Assembly (NCBI GenBank): GCA_029582165.1
Contig: CM055887.1
Coordinates: 13,071,190 to 13,135,189 of the forward strand
DNA: 64,000 bases
Source: Portulaca oleracea
Lineage: Eukaryota; Streptophyta; Magnoliopsida; Caryophyllales; Portulacaceae
Direction of reading: 5' to 3'
Position numbers and translations under genes: made by a program. This document shows, in pieces, positions 35,647 through 46,415 of the stretch; position 1 is the stretch's first letter; the number at the start of each line of letters is the position of its first letter. The notes beneath the pieces are model-generated. The model saw nothing but the letters and a program-made list of their open reading frames with translations, searched no databases and was not told the origin of the DNA.

Positions 35647-36142
35647 GGGATAGAGGTATTTGATGGTTATATTGTTGATGGTGATGATGTCAACGACATC
35701 CGATATGATCCGTCCTTCTTGGGCATAAGGAGAGCTGGTACGAAGCAAGGCCTCATGATCTCACGTACATAATCATGGGCAACTAGATCCTCCACTTGGC
35801 TTTGTAACTCTTTGGTCTCATTGGGGTTGCAAGGATATGCCAGGTTTTAAGGAAGAATTGACCCTGGAACCAAATCAATTTGGTGTTCAATATGGGATAG
35901 AGGTATTTGATGGTTATATTGTTAATGGTGATGATGTCGACGACATCCGATATGATCCGTCCTTCTTGGGCACAAGGAGAGCTGGTACGGAGCAAGGCAT
36001 CATGATCTCACGTACATAACCACGGGCAATTAGATCCTCCACTTAACTTTGTAACTCTTTGGTCTCATTGGGGTTGCAAGGATATGCCAGGTTGTAAGGA
36101 AGAATTGACCATGGAACCAAATCAATTTGGTGCTCAATACCC
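35647..36142. repeat. 247-bp tandem duplication in gypsy D RT
   Basis: Copies 35647-35893 and 35894-36142 are highly similar (both start GGGATAGAGGTATTTGATGG). The period is not a multiple of three, so the duplication alone breaks the polyprotein frame. Confidence 0.9.
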
Positions 36143-36632
36143 CTAATCAGTGGATGATCAGGATGAAGATCCTTAGGAAAGACATCATGGTACTGGGAGA
36201 GGAGGGGTTTCATTTTGGAGGGGCTATAGTTGTCGCTACCTTACTTTTGTTACATTCAAGCATGAGTAAAGCGAGGGCTTACTTGCCCTTAGTTAATGCG
36301 TGCTCTGCCTGTGTTTCATTCATAAGGTGACTTCATCCCGGGTGTATTTTTGTGGAGTTGGGTAGGTGGGAGGGGGTTGAGCATAAGTATTTCTTTTCCC
36401 ATGACCAAGGAGTAGGCATTTTTTTATTCTGTCATTCATCATGCCACGATCAAATTGCTAAGGGTGTCCCAACAATAAATGGTAAGCATCCATCAAAACA
36501 ATGTGACATAAAATACATCATGATAAGAACGAACGGAAGACATCGATATACCAAGTTAATATCTATCTTTTATAGGTATAAAATTTATTGGCATAACTTC
36601 CAACGTTTCAATGTCGCATACATATTTTCCAA

Positions 36633-36975
36633 ACATATATGCATTACATACTAATTTTCGTATGTAGCAGCCATCGACATGGCTCTTGGGAACATATGCT
36701 TAGGAGCATTATATAAGAATTGGGTCATGACATCCAAAAGTAAGAAAAGTGCAAAGAAATAAACAAGACCAAGGATATGACCTGTAGGCCTGACTAATCC
36801 TAACATATATGCATCACATACAAATATTTGCATATAGCAGCTATCGACATGGCTCTTGGAAGCATATGCTCCTAGGAGCATTATATAAGAATTGGGTCAT
36901 GGGCCTTATGGCATCCAAAAGTAAGAAAAGTGCAAAGAAATAAACAAGATCAAAAGTATGGCCTGTAGGCCTAGC
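36633..36975. repeat. Two-copy tandem duplication, period about 170 bp
   Basis: Both copies contain ACATATATGCAT, ATCGACATGGCTCTTGG and GTAAGAAAAGTGCAAAGAAA in order. Non-coding. It lies between the decayed end of gypsy D and the SRF gene. Confidence 0.85.
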
Positions 36976-37712
36976 AAAATTTTGAATAACTGGCCCGATA
37001 ATCCAGTTTTATGTGACTCGAAAAAATATGGTATGGTCATGCTCGAATTTTAAAATCAGGACATTGTTCAATTTAAAGTCAGGTCTGGTCTGGGTAAAGA
37101 AAACAGGCCTAGATTGTCAAAATTTTAGGGAAAATTCAGGTTGGGTCATCTCAGAAAATTAGATAATGTCTAGACCCTATTTGTGAATGAACTTGGGTTG
37201 AGATCTAAATTACCTATATGCACAATTCAAACCTCGGACAATTATGTATGGTCTTAGTATCTCGAATTGCTTACCAAACAAGGCCCATGTAAGGTTTTTG
37301 ACCAATTTCAGGCCTAAGCATAAGTGATTAATTGAGGTCGCCTTTTGATAACAATTTCAGGCCTTCATTCATTCATATATGTAACTGAATACATCGCTAA
37401 GATCAGAAATGCAGTTTCAAAGAATGCTGCAGAAACACACCTGGAGTCAGCTTATCTGTTTAACCCGCAACGGCTTTTCTAATATACACGAATCTACCAA
37501 ATGGTTTATATATACCAGTCACTGCATGCTCTGCTATAAGCTATGAAAAATAGTAATTACATATTTCTTCAACCATAGTTTTGGTCGGCTCTCCCTTATT
37601 CAACACTTCCCTTAGATCTAAACAGGCAGAAGCAGCTATTGATGACTTCAATAGTCCCTTCAATTCTATACAAAGAAAAGAAACTGGCTGCCTAAATTTG
37701 ATTTACAGGAAT
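36976..37712. other. Intergenic DNA and probable 3' untranslated region of the SRF gene
   Basis: No coding evidence. The last few hundred bases before the stop codon at 37713-37715 are the likely 3' untranslated region of the minus-strand gene. Confidence 0.45.
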
Positions 37713-40700
37713 TCAAAATGGCATGTCAATTACTTCATGATCGGGTGTCTTCAAACCAAACCCTGAATCCTCACTGGGTCTCCTTTTGCCACTCCCTGCC
37801 CTCTGTACCAAACGAACTATGGCTTGTACAACTTCTGACATAGGCGGTCGAAACTCTGGCTCAGGCTGTTAACAGGTAAGGGCTGCTATTAGAGTGTGGT
37901 TTATAGTACGAGTATAGCTTGAAGAAATATGTAGTAGCACTTGCAACTAAATTCAATAACACAGTCAACATGTAGATATGTATAGTACAAATACTAGAAA
38001 AAGTACAGTATATTATAGTACAATAATCCATATCATAAATTAGTGTCTCGAGTAAAGAAGCTACCTGAACACAGAGGGCAATAATGTCAGCAAAACGAGA
38101 CAAGGACTTCACAGGATACATGCCATTCAGGGCAGGGTCAACCATTTTGGATAGAGCATCGATATCGTGCAGTTGGGGTGTAGCCCATCTGACAAGTGAC
38201 TGTTCTGATCTTGGTCTTGAACTGAAAAGAGTAGCAGACTCATAAGAAATGGAACAGACAATCCTCCTAATAAACACAACGGAACAAGATAAGGGTAAAG
38301 GTTATACCTATCTAGGGGCTTACGCCCAGTCAAAAGCTCCAACATCACCACTCCAAAGCTATAAACATCACTTTTTGTGGTGTATACTCCTGACAAAGAA
38401 AACTCCGGAGCACTGTAACCAAAAGAACCCACAATTTGAGTGGAAACCTGTTAAATCATGACCAGCAAACAAGTCAGCTTTCCATGCTCATCTGGTTTAC
38501 ATGACACCAATCACTGGCAAATATGAAGATTGGTTGCACAATTTCTCTTGGTTAGAATCATAAAGCTCCAAAATCTAGGTGATACCCCACTTCAGGAGGT
38601 CCAGGACACCAATCCAATGTTCGAAATGTCAAAGTGGGTAAAAACATGGCTGGTTTCAGGGTGAGGCTGGACACATTAGGATCTCCCTAGACACAAACAT
38701 GTAGATGGAAGCTAATCCTCAATGTCAAAGTGGGTGAAAACATGGCTGGTTTCGGGGTGAGGCTGGATACATTAGGATCTCCCTAGACAAAAACATGTAG
38801 ATGGAAGCTAATCCTCAATTCTGTTAAGCATATGATGCTTATAACTAATGGGTTTCGATGCTAATATACTAAACATTGGGGGTTGTTGGACAACAATATA
38901 CCCAACTTTGTACTATCTAATAGGAATAGGAAACTAGCATAAAATTCCTAATCAAACTAGGACACTATAGTATTCTTAGTTATAATAGAAAACTTTACTA
39001 AATACTTTTATTCTCAAATATATATTAATATGAATTTCCATCACTATCACTCAACTATGGCCTTAATTATTGTTTATACACTATGCCAGTGCCACCAATT
39101 GTATGGACAATTTTGTACCATATTTGGTTTAAATTTTTCCAGAAAATAAGAAGTGTCATACTACTTGTACATAAACTATAAGCAAGTCCAAAGTAGGTTG
39201 ATACTAGTGTCCAAAGCAAAGTTGGGTACATTAGTGTCCAACAACCCCAAAATAATAGCATCCAAAAACCCTAAAATTAACCCATTGAAGATCAGCTCAC
39301 ATAATCAAATGTAAGCCAACATTATATCGTTCTGCATCATCATACATGCTCAATCGAAAATTATTGATCACTGATGTATATGTTAGCTATACCAGAAATA
39401 AAGACAATGTTCGACCACAAGTCGTTTACCTGTCTCTCTGTGTTTGGTGTTAATGCCGCCAGCCCACAATCTGACAAGTGAGGATTGAACTCTTCATCAA
39501 GAAGAATGTTTGCTGACTTGAAATTCTTATGTACAATAGCTGGCAAACACACCTCATGCAAATACCTGAGACAGTAGTAGGCCTTCAGAGTTCAGACAAA
39601 TACTTTTAGAACAGGATGGAATTAACAAGGAAGATGCAACTTAGCATACTCTAAAGCTCTGGCTGTTCCAAGTGCAACTGCAACTCTTGCATTCCATGGC
39701 AATCTTTTGCTTCCACCATCAGAAAAGTGTAACATATCATGCAGACTCCCATTCCCAATGTATTCATACACCAGAAGATGCTGTCCATATTCTGAACAGT
39801 ATCCTGTCAGTGAGACGACATTTGGGTGTCTGAGGCGTGACATATTTGACACAGCTTCGAGGAAGCTATCCTCGTCTTGCAATGATAGTGCTGAATTATC
39901 AATCTTCTTAACAGCCACGACCTAAAGCCATACCAAATCAGCACAAGAAGATATCACATGAAATGACAAAGTACAATAAAACTCATCATCAAGAAAATCA
40001 CTGCTTAAGCATCTGATGATCCAAAAGACACATTCATAATACATCCCCATTTTAAATTCTGTCATTCAAGTAATTATGTAAAGCTGGTAAGTCCAAACAA
40101 AAACCAGTACTCTATCAAGAGAAGGCAACAGGAAACAGCACAACTTTTCAAACAATATGGATGTGAGTATTGAAGGATTAAGCCGGTGTCCAGGGTAAGC
40201 AGAGAGTGAACAACAACGACAAGAAGTGTACGTAGGACCGCTTTCATGGGTCTGGATGCCTCATCCAAATGTAGGGAGCCTTACCTCAAGTCCCAATGAA
40301 TGTGTTCGTTACTGAGACACTAAAAATTTGGAAACATGTTGTACGTGAAGATCTTGTCAAAATGATAAACTTTTCGAAAAACTTTTAAGGTGGTAAATAG
40401 AAAACTTTGAGTTCCATGATATCAAAGAGGCCCATAGGAATGTTTGTGACGAGATTGATCGGCCAAATTAGTCGGTAACACTGACACGCGTCCTCCACCC
40501 TCTGGTAACCGGTAACTATTACATAACCAGGTCGAAGATAGATAATAAGGATGTCATGAAATAACAGGAAGCAGAAATAAGAAATTTCATTATTTACCTT
40601 GCCATTGGAAAACTCTGCTCTATATACACGACCAAGTGAACCTTCACCCACAATGTTATCTTGACTAAAGCTGTTGGTTGCAGTCTGAAGTGTAGCAACT

Positions 40701-43700
40701 GTATAAGAAGCAGCAGCTATAGGGGATTTTACTTGTTTCAAGGACCCACTTCTTGCATACATTTTATCAATTGTCAACTTTTCTGATGGAATGGGTTTCA
40801 GATCTTCCGATGCAGCTTTGCTTGTGGCTCTGTGCTCAAGCATATCCATATTACCTGTGATTAAAAACAGAAGACGGCATAAAAAAATAAATATAAATAT
40901 AAATATAAAAAAACAATGTGTAGAAGATACAAGCATTAGTTGCATAATAAACGAAAGTAACCCCTCTACATAACAACTGATGAAATCAAATTTCATGGTT
41001 AAAGCTACAATCTCGTTCAACAAGCCACGATCATCAACGAAGCCTTCATAATGAAGAAAGTCAGGAGTCATAACTCTTAAGTCTGTTAACAATCCTGTCA
41101 GCCTAGGCTTCATCATATGGCCATGTTGTAGCTTAGCAAGGTAAAATGCAAACTCTGAAAACAAGGAGACCTTCCTCCTTACTGGTGTCTGGAAATCTAA
41201 AGTATTTTGTTTCATCCATCACCAATCCATAATTTGACCGCAAAGAAAATCTATACTGAACTGTATCAAACTTTATTGTGTCCCCCTAAGTTATCCACAG
41301 GTATTGAATGTTGATTCTGTAGTGCAGATACAAATCTTTGATGACAACACAATCTGAGCTCATGGATTTCATGGACACCCCTATTTGGATGAGTTTTGCT
41401 GGTAAAGTTGTTATTACTGATTGCTAGAAATACCACATGATCACATAATGAAATACAAATTTTAAGAAAATCATAAGTCCAACATCAAAGGCAAGAAACA
41501 TTACCAGATTGCTCTAAAATTTAGAACAAATTAATAAATAAATAAATAAAAAAAAATAAATAATAAATAAAAAGAACTTATTAGTGCAGATCTAGATAAG
41601 TGAATAAGGCCACATACCATATGTAAGTCAAATTTCAAAATTAACTATGAGAAATCATCACTTATCCCCAATCTGAGGAGAGGGATGGCAGCTGCTAACA
41701 AAACATGATATGAAGAGGGGGGAAAATGAAAATCCCACCTTTTTCTGTACCATTAGAGACACTTCCCAACGGCAATTGGTTATTCTTTATTTTCTGTTTT
41801 CTCGTGCAGAACAGAAGAACTAGGAGGCCAAGCAATAGCAAAACCGAAGCAGCTAACACTATTCCAATAACTTTTATGATAGTTGAAGACTTCTTATTTC
41901 CATGAGACGGCACCTTACTAGAAACCTCAGATGAATGACCACCGACTCCTGAACTGCTATCATTCCGCTTAGTAGATCTTCCAGGAGGAGGCAGGGTATA
42001 TGGTGGTGGTGGTGGTGGAGGAGCAGGACCATTGTCGAATGAATTGCCACCATAACTACCAAAAATTAAGAGCAAATAAGAAACTCTATCTAGAAAATTA
42101 GCTGTGCAAACAAGACTAGAAACTCCATCATCATCCCCCCCCCCCCCCCCACCCAAAAAAAAAAAAGTAACATAATAAATAAATACATAAAAGGCGGGCA
42201 GAAACTAAAGAGAGTTTTGAGGAGGGGGATAAAAAATTAAATAAGATGATGAGAAAGAATAGCTCACACAAAATTTGGTATTGACTTGAGCTCCTCTGGT
42301 ACCCATCCTGTAAAGTGATTGTCTGCAATATTCCTATGTAGCCAATTCAATATACTTATTAGTACTTGTTCCACTTGAAAAGTTACTCAAAAGTTCATAG
42401 CAATAAAATTAGACACGTAATCAAATAAAAAAGCATCTCTAACACAAACTTACAAGCTATCCAACGGCAGACCAACAAGAGCATTTAGTGAACCAGTTAA
42501 CTGATTGTTTTGAACATGGCTGCAAAATTGTGGAGACAAAGTGATGAGTTCCCGACGAATACATGCTGATATATATTGAACAATGAAAAAATGAATTAGC
42601 TTTCAGTGTCACTCACAGGGAGGAAAGATTGGCTAAGGAACTAATAGAATTTGGAAGATCTCCAGAGAAGTTATTGTGTGATAGGTCTCTGCAAAACATG
42701 ATGAAGCAATGTCACAACATTTTCTGAACACCAAAGATTCTGGTGCTGCTAGAAGCAATTATACAGTCAACATACTTAGCATTCATCGCATGGAATTACC
42801 ATAATAGATACCATTGGCTTGCTATTAATCTGACTTACATGATTGCAAGTGCAGACTGATTAGCAAACACATCCCCAATTGACTGGGACAGCAAATTCCC
42901 ACTGACATTCCTGAAATCAGGTACGGGAAGCAGATTGAACAATAAGCCAAATGACCTGATGCAATCTAAATTCCCAAGCAAAGAAGAAATAGAGTCCACT
43001 TACAAATAATTAAGCGAAACGATTCCTGAAATGGAATAGGGTAGGCTTCCACTTAGGTTATTGCTCGCAAGATTTCTGCATCAACAAAGTCCAAGCAAGC
43101 ATGCACAAGTCAAACACAATTCAAACCAATCATTTTCCACTACACACAATATTGATAGGCATCAAAGTATAATCCTTACAGAGAAGTTAGATTGGGTGGC
43201 AGCTGATATGGGATCACATCATGAATATTGTTGTCACTCAAATCCCTGAGAAAAAATTGCAAGCGAACGCCATGACAAATAATTCTATTATTACTGATCA
43301 ATAGAATCCAAATTCAAATGGAGTGTATAAAGCATCAATTGTTCCTCACAATGTCTTTAGTGACAGAAAGTTAGAGAGTAGATATCCCATGGTCCCGTTT
43401 AGTCCCAAGCCAGAAAGCTCCCTATCAAGCAAACAAAAGCAACCCATGAACTACATGAATATTCAAAGTGATAAATTACAATGGATTACAACTTTACGAC
43501 AAATAAATACACCATGAGAGAAAACCCATACAGGGAGATAACAGCAGAACCATCACACTTGATCCCCTGCCAGGATTCCACACACGGGTCACCACCATTC
43601 GACTTCCAACCCGGCAGAGAAGGATTATTCAAGGCACCATACAAAACTTGAAGAGCTTGCACTGGAGGGGAAAGGGGGAAAAAACATAAAACAGTCTGTT

Positions 43701-44565
43701 AGGAAAGTGTCCTAAATCACTGAATCTCTTGATCCCACAAGAATATTTAGCTTAACAAAACCCTAACACAGTCTCAAACTAACACTGACACAAAAATATT
43801 TAGAAAAGAAAATGACAAGAAACTATAATTATCTGGACCATCAGGCCAAAAATCTAAAATGTATGAAAGTTAGGTTTCCTTGTTACTCTAACCTTGAAAG
43901 TTCACATGATCCCAGAACCAAAAGTGCTACAACCCAATTGACAAGAATAAAGTGTCCCAAACACTTCCAAAATGGGATTATTACAAAAGGTCCCCCAGAA
44001 TTTTTGCTTCCTTTTTCAGCCTTATTTGGGCTACAATTTTGGCCACATTAAAGAACATAACTGAGAAATTCAAAGCAAGCATACAAACATTTTCACTGTG
44101 TGAACCCAAAATTCAGGCCCCACTTTGTATATATTCCATGAAATCAAACACAGCATAAGGGTTTCCAATTTCCATCCAGGAGAGATCATAGTTCTTTCCC
44201 CATTAACTTTACTCCCTTTCCTTCCCCTTGTTCGCCGCACAATTATCAAACACTCTGATCATCATCTTTCTCCGCCTATTTGCATTTCCGTCATCAAACA
44301 CCAGTAATCATACATTCATACTAAACTATCAAAATGAATAATTCGCCAAAAATAAACAAATAATGAAAGAGATCAGTAAGCAGGAAGCTGACAACACAAG
44401 CATACAAGCTTTAAAAACCGAAATTTAGCGGAATTACAAACAAGCAGAATGAGCAAGAATACCGTCATTGGCGTCGGTATTAGCTCGAACTAAAGCAAAT
44501 GCAGTGAATGAAGCAACGAGAAAGAGCAGAGAGAAAGAATAAGGAGTGAAACAATTATCCGCCAT
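37713..44565 (-). CDS. SRF8: STRUBBELIG-RECEPTOR FAMILY LRR receptor-like kinase, one frameshift in exon 2
   Basis: Sixteen exons, all GT-AG, from high to low coordinate: 44565-44463, 43662-43532, 43421-43350, 43245-43180, 43075-43004, 42910-42839, 42688-42617, 42519-42454, 42333-42268, 42055-41739, 40854-40598, 39921-39650, 39565-39430, 38447-38308, 38221-38065, 37865-37713. With one base discounted the spliced frame gives 716 residues, the usual family length. Order: signal peptide (1 to about 28), SRF N-terminal G-G-D-P-C-x-E-S-W region, about six LRRs each on its own 64-72 bp exon, Pro-rich hinge, membrane segment (about 299-322), juxtamembrane part, kinase domain (about 400-680). The ATP-site Lys is present (V-V-A-V-K-K), but the catalytic loop reads H-K-N-F-K-S-A-N (no Asp) and DFG is D-C-G, as in the SRF family, whose members are considered atypical kinases. 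The kinase and tail look most like SRF8; SRF6/7 is the alternative. Problem: at the T-run 43622-43620 in exon 2 the frame shifts, giving a stop after about 58 residues. Confidence 0.88.
38625..38818. repeat. 96-bp tandem duplication in an SRF intron
   Basis: Copies 38625-38720 and 38721-38818 are almost identical (AATGTCAAAGTGGG...ATGGAAGCTAATCCTC). Located in the intron between exons 14 and 13 of the minus-strand gene. Confidence 0.92.
43697..43768 (+). mobile_element. 72-bp LTR relic in SRF intron 1
   Basis: Begins TGTTAGGAAAGTGTCCTAAA and ends CCCTAACA, flanked by a perfect 5-bp duplication CAGTC (43692-43696 and 43769-43773). Its first 45 bp match the start of the LTR of the copia element at 54280 with only a few differences, and the terminal CTAACA matches that LTR's end. 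It is best read as a solo LTR of that family that lost almost its entire middle. Confidence 0.78.
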
Positions 44566-44663
44566 GGTAGAGGAAGAGTGAGCTGCACTAGAATTGAGAG
44601 AGTAAATTGAATTGCATCACAGAAGTAAGATTCATATAGACAATGATGAGGACGAGGAAGATT

Positions 44664-44705
<42 letters not shown>

Positions 44706-44791
44706 GTGATGGTGATGATGATGAAAGAGACATGCAAATGAGGGGAGAGAGAAAGTGAATGCGTGTGAGGTCGACCTGCATTGAGGGGAAC

Positions 44792-44822
<31 letters not shown>
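44664..44822. repeat. ATG and GA microsatellites upstream of the SRF start
   Basis: A (GAT)n tract of about 60 bp at 44664-44723 and a (GA)n tract at 44796-44822, 100-260 bp upstream of the SRF ATG on the minus strand and so in its 5' leader or core promoter. On the minus strand they read ATC and TC repeats. Long frames through them give only homopolymer-like peptides. Confidence 0.92.
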
Positions 44823-44879
44823 TTCAAAGCTTTGGGAGTGGGAATGAGAAGAACAGTACAAGAGAGTAAAAACCATTAA

Positions 44880-45180
44880 AAAAGAAGAGGGAGATTGTGT
44901 GAGTGGTTCGTTGAAGAGAAGGCCCCCTTCTTTTTACGAGTATTGTCGGCGCCAAGGGGAGAAGGATGGCGCATTAAAATCATGGGGACTTAAAAAAATG
45001 AAAAACCGGTTTACGTGTTTAATTAATTAAGATTTGTAAAATGACAAACATATTGATTCAAGATGACTAATAATCATGTTGAATATCACATAGATCATTC
45101 AAAAAAAAATTAAATATAAACATATTTAAATTATTATTCATACATGTTTCATTGCTTTGACAATTATTATTATTCATAAA
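44880..45180. other. Upstream region of the SRF gene
   Basis: Probable promoter DNA for the minus-strand gene, AT-rich beyond 45000. I see no decisive TATA box or other element. Confidence 0.35.
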
Positions 45181-45184
45181 CTAT

Positions 45185-45330
45185 ATAGAAATGGGAAGAG
45201 GTGCACTGGTGTAACCTGTAACGGATGAGTTATTGTCTTGTGATTGTAAGGTCACGGGTCACAAACTCACAATTACAGGTTCGAATCCTGTAAACAACCT
45301 CTAGCAAGAATGTAACTTAATGTTTGTCTA
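45185..45330 (+). mobile_element. tRNA-derived SINE remnant
   Basis: Contains an RNA polymerase III B box GGTTCGAATCC (45278-45288) with an A-box-like TGGTGTAACCTG about 70 bp upstream, followed by CAACCTCTAGCAAGAATGTA, which resembles the middle of Au-type plant SINEs. The rest of the SINE is absent. It does not fold as a tRNA gene: no matching acceptor arm is visible. Confidence 0.5.
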
Positions 45331-45384
45331 TATTATTTCTTTGTGGTAAAACTCTTCCCCCATTTGAAGACAAGAAATTTTACC

Positions 45385-45494
45385 CGTTTGCTATTCGGCG
45401 CCCCCCATTTTACTAATGTCGCCCACTTTTTCTTAATAATTTCCACTATCGCCCTTGACCCTTCACTCTCTTACTTCTCTCTAGTTTCTCTCTC

Positions 45495-45541
<47 letters not shown>

Positions 45542-45824
45542 ACAATAATAATAATAATATTTACAAAATTTTATTTTAAAAAATTAATCACCAAAAACCA
45601 AGAAAATACGGTTTGCATAAAAAAAATGCGGCACATGTCGATCGCGCGTCGGTCGCGCGTGGCGAGTGCCGCGATCGACGTCTTGGCGATACATCACGAA
45701 CGCCACATTTTTTGTGCGGCAACCGTGTTTTCTAGGTTTTTTTCGATTAATTTTTTAAAATAAAATTTTGTAAATATTGTTATTATTGTTATTATTGTTA
45801 TTATTATTATTATTAATATTATTG

Positions 45825-45882
<58 letters not shown>

Positions 45883-46000
45883 GAGAGAAGTTAGAGAGTG
45901 AAGAGTCAAGGGCGATATTGGAAATTATTAGTAAAAAGGGGGGCAAACCGAGCGACATTAATAAAAAGGGGGGCAAACCGGGCGATGTATAGCAATTCCC
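45385..46000. mobile_element. Foldback (long terminal inverted repeat) element
   Basis: Left arm about 45385-45605 and right arm about 45722-46000 are inverted copies: TTGCTATTCGGCGCCC against, in reverse complement, TTGCTATACATCGCCC at the tips, then TATCGCCCTTGAC, ACTCTCT and a long AAT/ATT microsatellite in both arms. The central 115 bp contains GC-rich self-complementary DNA (GATCGCGCGTCGGTCGCGCG). No coding capacity. Target duplication not clear; Mutator-like MITE is the likely class. Confidence 0.78.
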
Positions 46001-46415
46001 TACTTTTATTTTCAATGTCCAAGTTATCCTTAGTTAAAAGAATTTTCAAAGATATTGTAGGAAGTTATATTATAAATAGTTTTACTTTCCCATTGAAAAA
46101 AATATATCCCAACCCCCCCCCCCCCCACCCACACCCACCAATGTAAAAGTTTTCCTCATGAATCATAACAAAACTTTGGACTCTACTCAAAAACTTTCAC
46201 ATTCTTATTTTACAATCAAACATGGAGAAGTTTGGTCAACTTGAAAAAATTGACAAACTTTCTTGAAAGTCATTAACAACCAAACACTCGCTGAGTGAGA
46301 TCTAAAACTTTCTTAATCTGGGAAGGGTTTGAAATGTATTTTTCCCATAGAAAAGTGCAACTATTTATAATTTAGGTTTTCAAAATCTCCTTCAAAAAAA
46401 TTATATGTATATATT
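46001..46415. other. Intergenic, poly(C) run
   Basis: No gene seen. A C-run (about 46116-46129) is followed by CCCACACCCACC. Confidence 0.4.

Larger units (their letters stand above)
33094..36330 (-). mobile_element. Gypsy element D, partial pol
   Basis: Minus-strand order from the right: pre-RT (H-Q-I-D-L-V-P at about 36130), RT (G-Y-H-Q-I-R-M at 35560; active site Y-F-N-D-I-L at about 35400, the first Asp changed to Asn), RNase H (34740-34440), integrase zinc region (about 34060-33900), integrase core (33772-33470), partial C-terminal region. The second catalytic Asp block reads S-G-Q-A-S-K-F instead of S-D-R-D-x-K-F. After G-S-F-K-V (about 33115) about 270 bp of C-terminal sequence are deleted up to the LTR. 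Right end is lost near 36.3 kb. Confidence 0.82.

Noticed and set aside
44490..44876. Minus frame with a long His run upstream of SRF
   Set aside because: Created by the ATG trinucleotide repeat; another frame overlaps SRF exon 1 and carries the real signal peptide.
45271..45300. tRNA gene suggested by GGTTCGAATCC
   Set aside because: No acceptor or anticodon arm pairs with it; fits a SINE remnant better.
45755..46015. Ile/Asn-run frames on both strands
   Set aside because: Translation of the AAT/ATT microsatellite in the foldback arms.
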